Below, piece after piece: positions 37,713-47,427 of a stretch of 64,000 nt of DNA. This DNA comes from Selaginella moellendorffii (lineage: Eukaryota; Streptophyta; Lycopodiopsida; Selaginellales; Selaginellaceae), in NCBI RefSeq assembly GCF_000143415.4, contig NW_003314274.1:669878-733877 (forward strand). The letters are read 5' to 3'. The first letter of the stretch is position 1, and every line of letters starts with the position of its first letter. The position numbers and the translations under genes are program-made. The notes beneath the pieces were generated by a model. The model did not search any database and was not told where the DNA came from. It was given only the letters and a program-made list of their open reading frames with translations.

Positions 37713-38831
37713 TTAGGTGCATTTGTAGGCTTCAATAACAACTTGCAGGTCATTGGAAGAGGTGAGACTCAAGCTTATATTCGCAAATCCCTCTGAAGCT
37801 AGCAGTTCGTTCCATTCGTTTTCACTCCTCTCTTTTCCTCCAATTGCAGCTAGCATGAGAATGTCCATGTCAACTGGCCTTTCCTCGGCTGGGTCTAACA
37901 CCTCCTCCACAACAACAAGCTTCCCATTTTCCGGAAGTGCCTTGTAGCAGTTTTGAAGAATTCGCTTGCAGTTTTTGTCGTTCCAGTTGTGAAGAACAGC
38001 CTACAGATTAGACACAATCTAATTATTTAAATTACAAATGCTTTAAGATTACGGTACCTTCATGAAAATAGCATCTCCAGAAGGAACACCTTTGAACATA
38101 TCACCACCAACATGCTCAATTCCTGCATTCGGAAAACACGAGTTGCAAGAACCACGATTGGAGTCATTTTCGTTACCTGGATATTGTGGAGCAGCCGCAA
38201 CAACATCAGGAAGATCGAAGTTAATTCCCTTGAGATGTGGATAGTCTTGGACAATCTTGTGAACACAAGCGCCATGCCCGCCACCAACATCAACGATCAC
38301 ACCTTTGATACCCTCAAACGCTTTGCGAGCCTCCCTAGTCGCAGCTACCATGAAACGCTCAGACGTCTCCGAGATTGCCGCTCTAAACATCTTGCTGAAG
38401 CCCAAATTATGGCTTGCATACTGGTACAAGCTCTTGCCTTCATTTGCCACCTCAAACGCACTCTCGTGGGATCCTCCAAGGGCGAGCTTGTGGATCTCCG
38501 AGTAGGAAGCCACCATTGGCTGAGACGTCTGGAGCATGACCATTGCGTGGATGTTCTTGGAGGAGACAAGGGTGGACGAGAGATTGTTGTGGCTGAAGAA
38601 ACCGCTGGGATCCTCGCAAAAGATCTTGTTCCTCACTAGAGATTGTAGGATCCTCCGCACAACGTCCGGGTTGGGGTCACTGGGATTGATCTTTGCGGCG
38701 ATTTGATTGTAGTGGAGCGGGGATTCACGACCCAGAATGTCTGGAATGCCCAAGCAGATGACCGCTTTGAGGAGAAATGGCGTGGTGATGGCGTTTGAGA
38801 TGGAAGCCATTTCCAGATCATAGTCTTGCAT
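37713..38831 (-). CDS. SAM-dependent O-methyltransferase (COMT-like)
   Basis: Three exons, 38831-38177, 38122-38058 and 38000-37713, with short introns (54 and 57 bp); 1008 nt, 335 aa. The start at 38831 (MQDYDLEM) is the first ATG after a TATATATAT box near 38875. N-terminal dimerisation helices (TPFLLKAVICLGIPDILG) precede the SAM-binding glycine loop VIVDVGGGHGACV, the acidic INFDLPDVV strand, VGGDMFKGVPSGDAIFMK, and the catalytic-base region AVLHNWNDKNC (His). This is the plant caffeic-acid/flavonoid OMT fold, which methylates phenolic hydroxyls; the substrate is not predictable. The 54-nt first intron is a multiple of three with no stop, so its retention would insert 18 residues. It is slightly shorter than the typical 360 aa at the N-terminus. 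Confidence 0.9.
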
Positions 38832-39076
38832 GCTTGAAAATCTTGTGATATAGGAAGTGCTGGAACCAAATGCATGATATATATAGGCTCCATGAATGTC
38901 CTTCGCCACAGCGTCAGCATTATTGAAATTTCACTTCTTCTAGAATCTTTAACAAAGTTTCCACAAGTTTTTGACTTGGGCATTGTAAAAGTTTGGTAGA
39001 TTTAAAACGTAGGCACTGACTTCCTTTCCAAAGTATTGAATGAAATCATCGAGGAAAAAAAGCTCTCGGCTTCGTG

Positions 39077-41113
39077 ATGCAAAAATTCCAGAAATCGTCT
39101 TGTCACAGTAGAGATACATGCGCTGCGATCGCTCACGAGTATCACTGGGGCAAAAACTCCGCCAAAATTTCCAATGTGGAGCTAAAGCTGAAGCAGCTTG
39201 TGGCAAAAACTCTTGGCTCCCGTCCCGTCACCCGAGTCTCGTACGGAAGCCTGCTCCAGGCGTGCGGTGAGGCAAAGATCCTGGCGTACGGAAGGGTTGT
39301 CCACGAGCACATGTCCGCCGCCAACATGGACACCGGCAGCATATTCCTGGGGAATCATCTCGTGCAAATGTACGGGAGGTGCGGCAGCGTGGACGAGGCC
39401 GCCGCTGCGTTCGAGAGAATGGGCAGGAGGAACGTTGTCTCGTGGAGTTTCGTCATCGCGGCATTTACCCAGAACGGGCATCACGGCCGAGCAATGCGAT
39501 TCTTCCAAAGGATGCTCCAGGATGGATTCGAAGTGGACAGGATTCTGATTGTCACGGCGCTTGGGTCGTGCATGGATCTGAAAACCGGGAGAGAGATTCA
39601 CGAGCTCGCCCTCGAGTGTGGATATGGAAACGAGACGGTCGTGTGTACGGCGCTGCTGGGCATGTACAGCCGGTGCGAGAGCCTGGGCGACGTCGAGACA
39701 GTGTTTCTTGGGCTCCAAGAGAAGGATGTTGTGTCCTGGAACGCGATGATCACGGCCTTTGTAGAACTCGGCAAGAAACAATCTGGAGTGAGCACAAAGG
39801 TGGTTTGGATGTTTCGAAGAATGCTGCTGGAAGGGATGAAGCCGAGCCGGGTGACATTCATATCCACTCTTGGAGCCGTGGAGAGCAAGGAAGAATGTGT
39901 GTGGCTTCATGAAATTATCCGACAGAGCGGGCAAGAGCACGACGAGTTTGTGGCAAACTCTCTCGTTACTGCGTATGGCAAGAAGAACAGCATTGTAAAT
40001 GCTCGACAAGCGTTTGATGCTGCTTCAGATGCCTGTGTTGGAACATGGAATGCTATGATCGCGGCATATGCCCATTGTGGGGACTTTGGAAAAGCTTTGG
40101 AGACCTTTATGTCTATGCTGGAAAGTACCACTAAGCCAGATCAGATCAGTTTTGTGAATGTCCTGGAGGCGATCACTGGGCCAGAACTTTTAAAAGATGG
40201 CGAGTTTATACACAATAGTGTTGTAGAAAACGGGTTTGAGAAGGATGGGATAATTGGCAGTGCTTTGCTTGGCATGTACTCGAGGTGTGAGAACTTAGAG
40301 AAAGCTGAGGAGGTTTTTGCCAAGATTGGACGGCCTTATCACAGTGTCGTCGCATGGAACTCCATGCTTGCAACTTACACAGCGTTTGGGCGATGCAAAG
40401 AAGCCATCAAACTTTTCATGGACATGCAGCAAGACGGAAGCAAAGCTACCGAGGCAACGTTTGCAACGCTTCTCACTGCCTGCGCGGGCGCCTCCACTCT
40501 AGCTCAAGGCAAAATGGTGGTTTCGTGGATCAACGAATGGCTTATGAGCCACACAATCAGTGCCTGTAGCTATCTCGTAATCCAGAATGCGACGATCAAC
40601 ATGTATGCAAAGTGTGGGAGCCTCGACCTCGCGCTCCAAACCTTCAATTCGATGCATCAGAGAGATGTTACATCGTGGAACTCCGTTTTGGGAACGCTTG
40701 CACGGCATGGCGTAGGCAAGGAAGCAGTCATCTTTCTCAAGAGGATGCACTTGGAAGGTGTGAGACCGGATGATATCACGTACACTCTCGTTCTCACTGC
40801 TTGCAGCCACCATGGGCTCTTCAAAGATGGCCGAAAGTGTTACGAGTTTATGACCAAAGTTCATGGCTTGGAACCCACGCTTGTGCACTATGGCTGCATG
40901 GTTGATCTTCTGGGACGCGGAGGCTGGCTGGACGAAGCTGAGGATCTGATAAGAGAAATGCCAATGCCAGCGGATTCAACAGTGTGGATGGCGTTGCTTG
41001 GGGCATCAAGAATGCATGGCGATCTTGCCCGCGCAAAGCTGGCAATGAAGCATGTCTGTGAGCTTGAGCCTGATAATCCATCACCTTACCTTCTCATGTC
41101 AAATATCTCTTAG
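39077..41113 (+). CDS. PLS-class PPR protein with incomplete E domain
   Basis: Intronless, 678 aa from the ATG at 39077. PLS repeats run from about residue 40 to 590 (HLVQMYGRCGSVDEA, VVSWNAMITAFVELG, TINMYAKCGSL). An E1 motif begins at about residue 635 (STVWMALLGASRMHGDL) and the frame stops right after SPYLLMSNIS, so E2 and DYW are missing. This matches where two other PPR genes in the window stop. Expected role: organelle RNA binding for editing or processing. The start lies 245 bp from the divergent methyltransferase start. Base composition is typical of the neighbouring genes. Confidence 0.91.
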   Translation: MQKFQKSSCHSRDTCAAIAHEYHWGKNSAKISNVELKLKQLVAKTLGSRPVTRVSYGSLLQACGEAKILAYGRVVHEHMSAANMDTGSIFLGNHLVQMYGRCGSVDEAAAAFERMGRRNVVSWSFVIAAFTQNGHHGRAMRFFQRMLQDGFEVDRILIVTALGSCMDLKTGREIHELALECGYGNETVVCTALLGMYSRCESLGDVETVFLGLQEKDVVSWNAMITAFVELGKKQSGVSTKVVWMFRRMLLEGMKPSRVTFISTLGAVESKEECVWLHEIIRQSGQEHDEFVANSLVTAYGKKNSIVNARQAFDAASDACVGTWNAMIAAYAHCGDFGKALETFMSMLESTTKPDQISFVNVLEAITGPELLKDGEFIHNSVVENGFEKDGIIGSALLGMYSRCENLEKAEEVFAKIGRPYHSVVAWNSMLATYTAFGRCKEAIKLFMDMQQDGSKATEATFATLLTACAGASTLAQGKMVVSWINEWLMSHTISACSYLVIQNATINMYAKCGSLDLALQTFNSMHQRDVTSWNSVLGTLARHGVGKEAVIFLKRMHLEGVRPDDITYTLVLTACSHHGLFKDGRKCYEFMTKVHGLEPTLVHYGCMVDLLGRGGWLDEAEDLIREMPMPADSTVWMALLGASRMHGDLARAKLAMKHVCELEPDNPSPYLLMSNIS

Positions 41114-41299
41114 TTCTTGCGAGACTTGTATCCGTATAGTCTCATTTGTTTGAGCTCAACAATATGTCCCGTGTAATCTACAGTAACACTTCTAAAATTT
41201 GGAGGATTGTGGATTAGCATCTTTGAAACCCATAGCCGGAAGTTGTCGTCACCCGGGAATCAACATATCGATATCCTGTTCAAGATAGATCTTCTTCAT

Positions 41300-42460
41300 A
41301 TGGCAGAAGAAGAAGATGACTTGATCTCAGGTCTCCCAGGTGAGCTAGTTCTTGTTCACGTTTTTGCTAGGCTGCCTTGGTACACTCGTCCAGTCTGCAG
41401 ATCTGTTTCCAAACGATGGAAACAGATGATGGATACCAGGAATCATCTTGTCGATCTTGCAACTCGCAGGTTTCAGCTTCCACTGCTCCAAGGTGTCGCT
41501 TTGGTGTGTTCTTCAGCTCCATCTAAGCCTCCAAGATCACACTCGTCTCACCATGAAAAGTACCCTGAAAAGATCTTCCTCATTCAGGACAAGGAAACCT
41601 TGCAGTGGCGAAGGCTTCCACCCGTATCTGGCTTTCAAAGCTATCAAGTTGGACAAGTCCGTGTGTACAAAGCAAGGCTTGTTGCAGGATGTGGAGCGGT
41701 CTATGCTTGGACAGTTGCCCCCACTCAAAGCTTTGGGGCTCCAGAAGGTAGCTTCATATTCAAACTGGACATTGGTCGGGGAGATTGGATCTGGAAGAGA
41801 GTCCCAGCTTCTCAAGTTAGTCGCTGGTCCGAGCCAGTGTTTTTCAATGGTAAGATCTACTCGCTACTACCAGGCTGCCAACCACGGCGGAGGATATGTT
41901 CTTGTTTCGAAGTCATGGAGTATGATCCCGAAACAGGCTCCTGCCATATGTCCAACAAATGGCCCTCCAAGAACGTTGGTGTGATCCTGAGCTCTTCTTC
42001 GCGACTGCAACAGCTCTATGGCGTAGTCCGCACGTTGGCCAACGGTCAACAGCTAATGGTCAACGAGGGCGGGTCGTGGCAGCTACATCGGGAGCTGCCT
42101 GCCCTGCCGGACGACCGGGTGTTCAAATTTAAGCTGGTCAATGGCGACTGCTTCGAGCCTGCCGTGGAGGCCGGGGTCAACGTACTTGCCATCTTGCTCA
42201 GCCACCGGGATGCAGTGGTCTATTGGTTCAACACAGAAGTCAACGGGGCAAACTGGGTAGCAATCGAGCATCAGAGCCAACCTGGAAATGTGACACAATG
42301 TGTGGCTGTTCAAGGATCTTTATATGCAATTTCAAGGAATTTTCCAAGGCTTCATTATAAATTGTGGAAGGGGACCATCAATGTGGCAGAGAGGCTTCTT
42401 ATTTGGGAGCAAAGGCAAAGGCTCCAAGTTTCATTGTCTTGCTTCACTTTGATGGCATGA
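41300..42460 (+). CDS. F-box protein with probable kelch-type C-terminus
   Basis: Single exon, 386 aa, starting MAEEEDDLISGLPGEL. The F-box is at residues ~8-50 (LPGELVLVHVFARLPWYTRPVCRSVSKRW in two adjoining parts). The remainder is beta-rich with Trp-spaced strands (LQWRRLPPVSGF, DWIWKRVPASQVSRW) of the kind seen in plant F-box/kelch or F-box-associated propellers. It would act as a substrate adaptor for an SCF ubiquitin ligase; the target is unknown. The frame is open ~90 bp further upstream, but this ATG gives the canonical F-box start. The 187-bp gap after the PPR gene holds its promoter. Confidence 0.82.
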   Translation: MAEEEDDLISGLPGELVLVHVFARLPWYTRPVCRSVSKRWKQMMDTRNHLVDLATRRFQLPLLQGVALVCSSAPSKPPRSHSSHHEKYPEKIFLIQDKETLQWRRLPPVSGFQSYQVGQVRVYKARLVAGCGAVYAWTVAPTQSFGAPEGSFIFKLDIGRGDWIWKRVPASQVSRWSEPVFFNGKIYSLLPGCQPRRRICSCFEVMEYDPETGSCHMSNKWPSKNVGVILSSSSRLQQLYGVVRTLANGQQLMVNEGGSWQLHRELPALPDDRVFKFKLVNGDCFEPAVEAGVNVLAILLSHRDAVVYWFNTEVNGANWVAIEHQSQPGNVTQCVAVQGSLYAISRNFPRLHYKLWKGTINVAERLLIWEQRQRLQVSLSCFTLMA

Positions 42461-42883
42461 AATAGCTTCCAGTATATCCATCTTGAAGATTTTAGAATTA
42501 AATAAAATAATAATTTGCATGTAGTAACGTTTAGTTTTTTTAATAGTAGATCAAATAAAGTTTATAATTATAAGCATGTTTGTAATTTATAAACACATAA
42601 TAAATTTTATTGCATATCAACTATTAGACGGTAGAATAAAATAAAATATACTAGAACGTGTTTTAAAAAGTTTATAAATTAGAAATATAAAATTAATTTA
42701 AATGAATAAAAATGGTTAGATGATAGAATATCCTAAATATTCAAGTATATTTTAGATATAGTCAATCCCAGATTTGCTTAAGCAAACCAAAATATTGTGT
42801 TTGTTAGAATGTTCTTTTATCCTTAGAGAACAGTTTCGATCATTTAAACCCTTACGCGTTTAAACCCTTTAGGGCTTTTTGGG
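42461..42883. other. AT-rich spacer
   Basis: Very AT-rich from about 42490 to 42760, without coding potential. Near 42845-42870 lie telobox-like AAACCCTT / TTTAGGGC motifs just before the next gene's start. Confidence 0.6.
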
Positions 42884-43931
42884 ATGGGCATTCACAAGCT
42901 CTATGGCGTCAAGATCGCGACGGCCTACTCCTGCCCTGCTCGGCCGACGCCTCGATCGGATCACGGCAGCGGCGGCGGCAGCTCGTATGTGTTCTTAATC
43001 TCTTCCCGATTGCGATCTCCTCGAAATCTGGCGCTTCCCGTCTTGCATTTTCACGGTTTGTCGTGATTCGCTAGCAGACTGCTGGGATCCGGTGATTTGG
43101 AGGCGACGCAGCAGCAGGAGGAGTGGTGCTTGAGGTCTCTATGGGAGCGCCGGCCAAATTTCTTGCGAGCGTTCCATTCTTCACACAGAGGTATTATAAA
43201 CTAAGTTTTGGATCATAGCTTGAGAGAAAAACTCCCAGCAGGTGATAGAAACCTCGTGGAAACTGTTATAAACGTTGCTACTTCGTTGCCGTTTGTTTTG
43301 ATTGGGATCCAAATGCCAAGGTATGAGCAGCATTGTAATTCTTCCTCCCAGATTGTTCTTTTCTTCTTCCCTTTTACAGGCAAAAGCCGCTCACTAGACT
43401 ATATGCTGATTCTTTGATCGGTGTCGGCCTCGCGTCAACTTTGTTTCACGCATCGCGTGGAGAGGCTCGAAAGTATTTTCGATGGGTAGACTATACCATG
43501 ATCGCTACTTCAACTCTGGTACCAACAATCTTACAATGTTTTCGATCTGTTTAAAACGTTTTCCTATAGTGCCTGTCGAGAGCTCTACAAACGGACAGCT
43601 CCAAAGCTTTGTACTGCGCTTCAGCGATGCTACTTCCCTTTCAGCCGTTCGTCGTCGCGGCCTGTCACACCGGACTTATGGAGGTGTGTGGACGGACTTA
43701 GTTTTCCCTCATGGTTTTGTTTTGCTTTGTTTCCAGGCTGCTTTTGTTCGCCGAGCTCTCAAACAGCCTAGCCTACAGAAAGCTTACACCTTACACACCA
43801 TTTCCACGGTCGTGGGAGGAACGTTATTTATTGCCGACGATATGTATCCAGACACGCCCTTTTTGCATGCTGCTTGGCACATTGCCGCGGCAGTGGGCGT
43901 GACAACATGCAACAAGCTCCTGAATTCTTAA
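42884..43931 (+). CDS. CREST-superfamily multi-pass membrane protein (alkaline ceramidase/PAQR-like)
   Basis: Six exons: 42884-42984, 43078-43190, 43242-43320, 43380-43518, 43570-43683 and 43737-43931; 741 nt, 246 aa, all in phase. The protein has about seven hydrophobic segments. The three metal-site motifs of the CREST hydrolase superfamily are readable in order: S-x3-H in ASTLFHAS, Asp in RWVDYTMIA, and H-x3-H in HAAWHIAAAV near the C-terminus. These bind zinc in alkaline ceramidases and PAQR receptors. The substrate is unknown; a lipid amidase or related membrane hydrolase is an inference from motifs. The first ~70 residues are soluble and Gly/Ser/Glu-rich. It converges on the lipoxygenase gene, with stops 116 bp apart. 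Confidence 0.78.
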
Positions 43932-44047
43932 GTATTTTATTGGTAAGATTGCTGGTCTTATTTGAGATAGAGTATACAAAGAGTAATCGCATCGCGAAGC
44001 AAGGACTCTACACAGTTGTGAAGGCAGCATCAATATCTCCTGGAACT

Positions 44048-47010
44048 TCAAATGGAGGTACTGTTTGGTATCCCTCTACCTGTTAATCCCGGGCCGGAGC
44101 TTGGAAACAGGAGGGTGTATGGAATTTGCACTGGTCCTGTCCGGTTCTTGAGTTTCGTGTCCTTGTTCCTTGTCTGGATGAGTTCTTCCACTGCCTTGAG
44201 TTTCTCAGAAAACTTGGTGAATGCACTCTGAGCTGCTTGGTTGTTGGTCCAGTTCTGGATTATTCTTTGTCCCAGGTACTCCTCGTCTGCTGAATGAGTT
44301 GCCAGAATTTCTATCGTTGTCATAACTGACGTTGCTTCTGCCTTTGTGGACACTGCAGATAAGAAGAAGTTTTCCGGATCCTTAAGAAGCTGCTTGTGTT
44401 CCTCAGAGCCTTCTCGTGGGATTTCCCTGTGCGTGGCTGTTGGGTGATTGGGCATGTAACCAGCGTAGGCGTACTGTCCAAAGTTTACGGCGGCATGGTG
44501 TGCAGATGCCAACCAGATCACAGTTGTGAGCACGCTTACCAGGTTCGGCTTGCTATTCATTTCCACCCACCATGTCTCGTCTTTCTTGTCACCGTGACCA
44601 ACGTTAACAATTTCCGTCCACCATGCCTGTAGTTCGTTGTCACTCTCTATGTCTGCGTCATCTTCGTAGCAGCTATCTACATATTCCTGTGTCCACCTCT
44701 CAATTGCATCCCAAATCTCCAAACCGTCTGCTGCATATGGATAGTCGTCGATAGCCAGTTTGAGTCCATGCTTTGAGTTTGCATCTGGAGTTGCCATTCC
44801 CCTGGAAAATGTTCGAACTTTTAGATTGTTTTACATCCCTTGCGATGCCTACCTTTTCAGTAAATCTGCAGGAAGTCCTTGGTCGTCGAACCTCCATGTC
44901 CTATAGACAACGGAGCTCAACTCCATTGAGTATCTCCTTGTTGAGAAGCATTTCTCTATTATACCATCAGCATTTATCAGTGACTGCCTGGCTCGAGCGT
45001 TGATTGACATTGTGTTCTTGAAGTGTGGAACCAGGAACGGATTCAAGGGATGAAGCGCACTCAGGTTTCGATGTGTCGCAATGATAAAAGGTTCCAGGCA
45101 GGCATGAGTTCTTAAACTGCAGAGGAAAAACACGTCAGGTATGAGAGACGGCATTGTTGACAGCTTACAAGTGACTTATGAGCTGGTGATATCCTGAATC
45201 ATTTGTAGTTACGTGTGCTTTTGCGAGATGCCATAACCAATCCTCTGTTCCTGGTGCAGGTGGAAGAAACACCCTTTTGTTTTCTGACTTGGAGGAAGAA
45301 TCCGGTGGCAAGCTCAACTCGATGGCAATAGGCTTTAGAGTTCCATCCGCTTTGAGGTACAGTAGAGTTCTGGATGCGTAAGCGTGGATTTCCTTGATGC
45401 TGTTGATTTTGGTCAAGTAAGGCAAGTATGCATCATGGTAGTCTAAGATGAATAGCTTCTTGTTCTCAAGTGCCTGCTCATATGAGTCAGTAAAAATCGT
45501 CACCCAGTTCCATTTTTCTTACTTGCTGGACTGTGTTTCCTTCAAGCTGAGAGACAATATGTTCTTCTGTAATGGCTGACTTTTGTGTTCCGTATACTGC
45601 TGGGTCCAGCGTGCTTTCTGGTGGAAAAACCTGCATACAGCGGGTCATTTTTCTTACCAGCATTTTGAAGCTAGATTACCTCTAGTAGCTGAATCGCCAT
45701 GGGGTTCAGTCCGCTGATCATCTGCCTTGCGAATTCGACGTCGGACATCCATCCTTTCTCGTTGGCTGTAGAAAGCAGTTTTCGCATCAGAAAAATCGCA
45801 GAGGTGAAATTACTAATTACCTTTGATAACCGTAGGTATTGGATACATCAGCAAGCTTCCACTGTCTCCAGTCGACAGGCTTTGGACAACCTCAGCTGGA
45901 TCAAGAATGTCGTCGTCTCGTTTGCACTTGCTCATATCAACTCCTTCCACGTACAGATTTTGCACTTCACCAAAGCTATCAAACGTTTCATCTGCTGTGA
46001 ATGTTCCTTCCAGGTTTGGGATCAGGCTCTGTGCCGCGGCTTTTATGGCGGCCGTTAGGAAGTCGGACTCCTTAGTTGTGCCAAATCGTTCATCACTCGG
46101 TATGTAGTAATTTCCTGCTGCCTGGCTCTCGGTAGCTTTATCTGGAAAGCAGTGCTTAGCACAGCTATTAATATTACGAGTGTAAAGCACTCACCTGTTT
46201 CCTCTAGATCTCGTCCAGTTCGACACCGTCGTGGATACGGAAATTCTGCAGAACCCCCGAGTGTAGGCCGCTGGAGGGACTTGTCAGTATCCGGTTTCCC
46301 AAGATCATTGTAAGTGGCGTAGTCATATATTCGTTCCCAGACTTTTCTTTCACCTGTTCCATTGCCTCTCAGGTTCAAAAGCTCCTGATTGCGAGCGTCA
46401 ACAAGGCCGGCCGGTGTGTCCTTGGGAAGAGTCAGCTACGCGCACAAATGAAGATGGAACATTAGTACCCTGTGACGGCGGACGAAAGAATGGAACTTAC
46501 GTGGTTACTGAAGAAGATGCGGTCGTTTGGATACCGGGACACATTGTACACCCAGGAATTGCAGGGGAATTCTATAACTTGTTGCTGAGGCAGCTCGAGT
46601 GTTAGAGATTTGAGGTAGAACTCGTTCGGGTGCTTGTTTCTGATGGTGAAGGCACCGGGAACTCCAAAGTCGTCGCCGATCTCGAACTTAACATTCAACT
46701 CGACATCTTCAGTTGCCCGCAATCCTCCAGACACCAGCCAGCCGCCAGCAGCAGCTCGTTTGGACAGTGTTAATTTCTTGGTTCCTGAATGAAGGCACGC
46801 TTGAATTGTGCTTGCTACGAGACCTCGTGAGCAGATGAGACACTACAGACCTGGATTGATCTCGGTGCTGATAAGTTGCAGCGAGATGTTCTGGCCGAAC
46901 AAGTCTGAAGCGACATCCACCAGGTGAGCTCCTATGTCCGTTAAGTTGAGGAAGTTCTTCCTGTGTACAACGAGCGTGCCATCGAAACTTACTGTTTTTA
47001 CCGTCGCCAT
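44048..47010 (-). CDS. LOX: Lipoxygenase, predicted 13S-type
   Basis: Nine exons: 47010-46851, 46784-46501, 46435-46195, 46141-45821, 45765-45680, 45630-45523, 45473-45169, 45116-44853, 44801-44048; 2523 nt, 840 aa. An N-terminal PLAT domain ([12 protein letters not shown]) precedes the catalytic domain. Iron ligands are all present: HQLISH (two His), HHAAVN (His, Asn) and the C-terminal Ile of GIPNSTSI. The stereocontrol site is Ala (LINADGIIE), predicting S products. The regio-site pair is Cys-Phe (EKCF), as in 13-LOXs. The enzyme adds O2 to linoleate/linolenate, making hydroperoxides used by CYP74 enzymes. The first ATG gives no obvious plastid transit peptide; the frame continues upstream from a GTG at 47097 without ATG, so a missed leader exon is possible. 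It is divergent from LPEAT. Confidence 0.95.
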
Positions 47011-47427
47011 TGCAGATGATCCCTCGAGAGCTTGCACGAGGTCGTTTTTAAAGTTCTTACGGGGGCGGCAGAGAAGTCTCAATGAAAGTCTCAACACGGT
47101 AAAGCAATAGGACTCTTTCTGCGGTCCCTTAACTCAGTTAGCGGTTGTTGCAGCTATGGACCACAAGAAATCACTCGTTTTGCCACGGTTGTTATATGTT
47201 TGTTTGTATCTTTCGTAAGGATTTTCATCACTGGCGACTAGCAGAGAGCGGCACGTCGGTTCCACCTCCCAATCCGAGAGGTAAGTCTATATACGCACTC
47301 TGAAAAACGCTGATTTTCTATTTTCTTGAGCAGCACATGAAGCACAATTCCTCGCCGGGTTTCAAAGTTGGTGTTTCGTGGAAATTCAGCCAGAGATATC
47401 CTTCAAATCTTCAAGGCTTTGAGGAAA
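47011..47427. promoter_or_regulatory. Divergent LOX / LPEAT promoter with LPEAT leader intron and uORF
   Basis: The region between the two start codons. A consensus donor at 47281 (GAG|GTAAGT) and an acceptor ending at 47333 define a likely 53-bp 5' UTR intron of the plus-strand LPEAT gene. An ATG at 47337 opens a 61-codon upstream frame running to 47522, which overlaps the LPEAT start out of frame. Confidence 0.5.
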
